Shown here in pieces: positions 5,719 through 6,679 of a stretch of 6,679 bases of DNA (position 1 is the stretch's first letter; every line of letters starts with the position of its first letter). The stretch covers positions 1 to 6,679 of the forward strand of contig JAEYUT010000215.1 in NCBI GenBank assembly GCA_023432305.1, in the 5' to 3' direction. This DNA comes from Actinomycetes bacterium. GTDB lineage: Bacteria; Actinomycetota; Actinomycetes; Actinomycetales; Microbacteriaceae. The notes below the pieces were generated by a model that did not search any database, had not been told where the DNA came from, and worked only from the letters and a program-made list of their open reading frames with translations. The position numbers and the translations under genes are program-made.

Positions 5719-5748
5719 AAATTAGGTGACTCTGCAGTCACCTGTCAA
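5719..5748 (-). promoter_or_regulatory. arsR promoter, leaderless type
   Basis: On the minus strand, TTGACA (5748-5743, a perfect -35) and TAATTT (5724-5719, a good -10) are separated by 18 bp. Transcription should start about 6-7 nt after the -10, at about 5712, which is the first base of the GTG start codon. The marR stop codon TGA (5747-5745) lies inside the -35 box, so arsR-SRPBCC has its own promoter and may also receive readthrough from marR. Confidence 0.72.
5724..5743. promoter_or_regulatory. Probable ArsR operator (8-bp inverted repeat)
   Basis: The arms AGGTGACT (5724-5731) and AGTCACCT (5736-5743) are perfect inverted repeats around a 4-nt centre. The palindrome fills the spacer between the -35 and -10 boxes and touches both, so a bound dimer would block polymerase. 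ArsR repressors bind sites of this kind at their own promoters; that this ArsR is the binder is inferred from position. Confidence 0.7.
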
Positions 5749-6191
5749 CGGGTCCGCTCCGTCTTCGTCGCGCCGAGGATCCGCTCCAGGTCGTCGGCGA
5801 ACGACGCGAGCTCGCCCGTCGGCAGCGACGCGCCGAGCTCGCGCTCGATCGCCGCGGTGTACACGGGCGCGGCGGCGCGGAAGCGGCGCTCGCCCTCGTC
5901 GGTGAGCACCGCGTAGGAGCTGCGGGCGTCGTCGGGGTTCGGCTCCTTCTCGACGAGCCCCTCGCGAACGAGCTCGTCGACGAGGCGGCTCACGCGCGTG
6001 CGGCTCAGCACGACGCGCTCGCCGAGCTCCGTCATGCGCAGGCGGCCGCCCGTGCTCGAGAGCTCGAGCAGCACGTCGTACCAGGAGAGGGGGAGCGCGG
6101 CGGCAGTCTGCAGCTCGCGGTCGAACTGCGGCACGAGGCGCGCGTGGAGGCGGAGGAGCGCTGCCCAGGCGCGCACGGCATCCGAGGTCAT
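5745..6191 (-). CDS. MarR-family transcriptional regulator
   Basis: A 148-residue winged-helix protein. Helix 1 and the dimer region occupy 5-35. The DNA-binding part follows with LRMTELGERVVLSRTRVSRL (51-70), VDELVREGLVEKEP (71-84) and the wing DDARSSYAVLTDEG (87-100), then C-terminal dimer helices. It has no cysteine at all, so it cannot sense quinones or oxidants by thiol modification as YodB-type MarR proteins do; a ligand-binding mechanism is more likely. It is divergent from an azoreductase gene across a 96-bp gap with two matching inverted repeats, which suggests that it represses itself and azoR. ATG 6191-6189 fits the family start. An upstream in-frame ATG at 6209 is possible, and neither has a clear Shine-Dalgarno. 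It is followed 32 bp later by arsR. Confidence 0.88.
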   Translation of the reverse strand: MTSDAVRAWAALLRLHARLVPQFDRELQTAAALPLSWYDVLLELSSTGGRLRMTELGERVVLSRTRVSRLVDELVREGLVEKEPNPDDARSSYAVLTDEGERRFRAAAPVYTAAIERELGASLPTGELASFADDLERILGATKTERTR

Positions 6192-6220
6192 GCCCGAAGC
6201 GTAGCCCATTGCGTGCGCGC

Positions 6221-6240
6221 GCACATATGTAGTAATGTGC
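6221..6240. promoter_or_regulatory. Probable MarR operator 1
   Basis: The arms GCACAT (6221-6226) and ATGTGC (6235-6240) are perfect inverted repeats separated by 8 nt. The 20-bp overall size is typical for a MarR dimer. The site lies in the divergent marR/azoR gap, closer to marR. Confidence 0.6.
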
Positions 6241-6242
6241 GG

Positions 6243-6262
6243 ACGCACGTAAATAGGTGCGT
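6243..6262. promoter_or_regulatory. Probable MarR operator 2
   Basis: The arms ACGCAC (6243-6248) and GTGCGT (6257-6262) are perfect inverted repeats, again separated by 8 nt and 20 bp overall. The centre is 22 bp from that of operator 1, about two helical turns, so two dimers could sit on the same face of the DNA. It lies closer to azoR. A 15-bp direct repeat of the form GTGCGyGCGCACATA (6213-6227 and 6257-6271, 14 of 15 identical) flanks both sites. Confidence 0.58.
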
Positions 6263-6274
6263 GCGCACATAAAC

Positions 6275-6280
6275 GAAAGG
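6275..6280 (+). promoter_or_regulatory. Shine-Dalgarno of the azoreductase gene
   Basis: GAAAGG lies 7 nt before ATG 6288-6290 and fixes the start of the azoreductase. Confidence 0.65.
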
Positions 6281-6287
6281 CTCAGCC

Positions 6288-6679
6288 ATGACCACGCTGC
6301 TCCACATCTCGGCCTCGCCCCGCGGCGAGCGGTCCGAGTCGCTCGCGCTCGCCGCGACCTTCCTCGAGAGCTTCACCGCCATCCGCCCCGACGTGCGCGT
6401 CGATGACTGGGACCTGTGGGACGGCACCCTGCCGTCGTTCGGCCCCGACGGCGCGGGCGCCAAGATGCAGGTGTTCGCGGGGGAGGAGCCCGTCGGCGCC
6501 CAGCAGGAGGCGTGGGTCCGCGCGCGCCTCGCGTTCGAGCGCTTCGCCGCGGCCGACCTCTACCTCTTCAGCGTGCCGATGTGGAACGCGGGGGTGCCCT
6601 ACATCCTCAAGCAGTTCGTCGACGTCGTGAGCCAGCCGGGAATGCTCTTCGGCTTCGACCCCGTCGACGGCTACACGGG
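6288..6679 (+). CDS. azoR: FMN-dependent NADH-azoreductase (3' end outside window)
   Basis: Only the first 130 codons are present, of roughly 200 in the family. The enzyme is a cytoplasmic flavodoxin-fold protein that uses NAD(P)H and FMN to reduce azo bonds and quinones by two electrons. Residues 4-20 hold the first strand and the phosphate-binding loop (LLHISASPRGERSESLA), where FMN phosphate binds. LYLFSVPMWNAGVPYILKQF (91-110) is the family signature with PMWN and GxP at the flavin, followed by DVVSQPGMLFGF. It is divergent from the MarR gene and shares its control region, fitting induction by electrophilic or aromatic compounds. The frame runs open to the window end with no defect. Confidence 0.92.
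   Translation, partial: MTTLLHISASPRGERSESLALAATFLESFTAIRPDVRVDDWDLWDGTLPSFGPDGAGAKMQVFAGEEPVGAQQEAWVRARLAFERFAAADLYLFSVPMWNAGVPYILKQFVDVVSQPGMLFGFDPVDGYT

Overview
The window is high-GC DNA that fits an actinobacterium. The likely group is Microbacteriaceae or a close relative, inferred from the GC-rich third positions, GTG starts, tRNAs without an encoded CCA, a leaderless promoter and the tRNA-Thr/tRNA-Met pair. Most of it is a small genomic island of about 4.2 kb inserted at the 3' end of the tRNA-Met gene, with ordinary chromosomal genes on both sides.

Left flank (1-320): tRNA-Thr(GGU) and elongator tRNA-Met(CAU), both on the plus strand. Island (about 280/325 to 4498): it is bounded by a 45-bp direct repeat. 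Positions 280-324 are the 3' part of the intact tRNA-Met and 4454-4498 are a displaced, decayed copy; 42 of 45 bases match. Just inside the left repeat is the last piece of a tyrosine integrase, which still has the catalytic-tyrosine motif but has lost everything before it, so the island can no longer encode its own recombinase. The cargo is two minus-strand genes. One is a small Cas2/VapD-like ferredoxin-fold protein (the family often labelled 'SinR family'). The other is a 1015-residue superfamily 2 helicase with a C-terminal domain that looks like a PD-(D/E)XK nuclease. A structured plus-strand segment ending in a good intrinsic terminator lies just upstream of the small gene. The island is visibly less GC-rich than the right flank (35/60 at 1681-1740 and 33/60 at 4141-4200, against 49/60 at 5821-5880).

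Right flank (4499-6679): a leftward set made of a MarR regulator, an ArsR-type regulator and a double-domain SRPBCC/AHSA1 protein, the last two overlapping by 4 bp. Divergent from marR, and cut by the window end, is an FMN-dependent NADH-azoreductase. The marR/azoR gap holds two 20-bp inverted repeats of identical geometry, and arsR has a palindrome lying between a strong -35/-10 pair, so both regulators probably control their own region.

The most interesting part is the island cargo: a helicase-nuclease-like protein together with a Cas2-fold protein in a stripped-down tRNA-anchored island. That is the usual setting of a phage-defence locus. The defence role is an inference; nothing in the sequence proves it.
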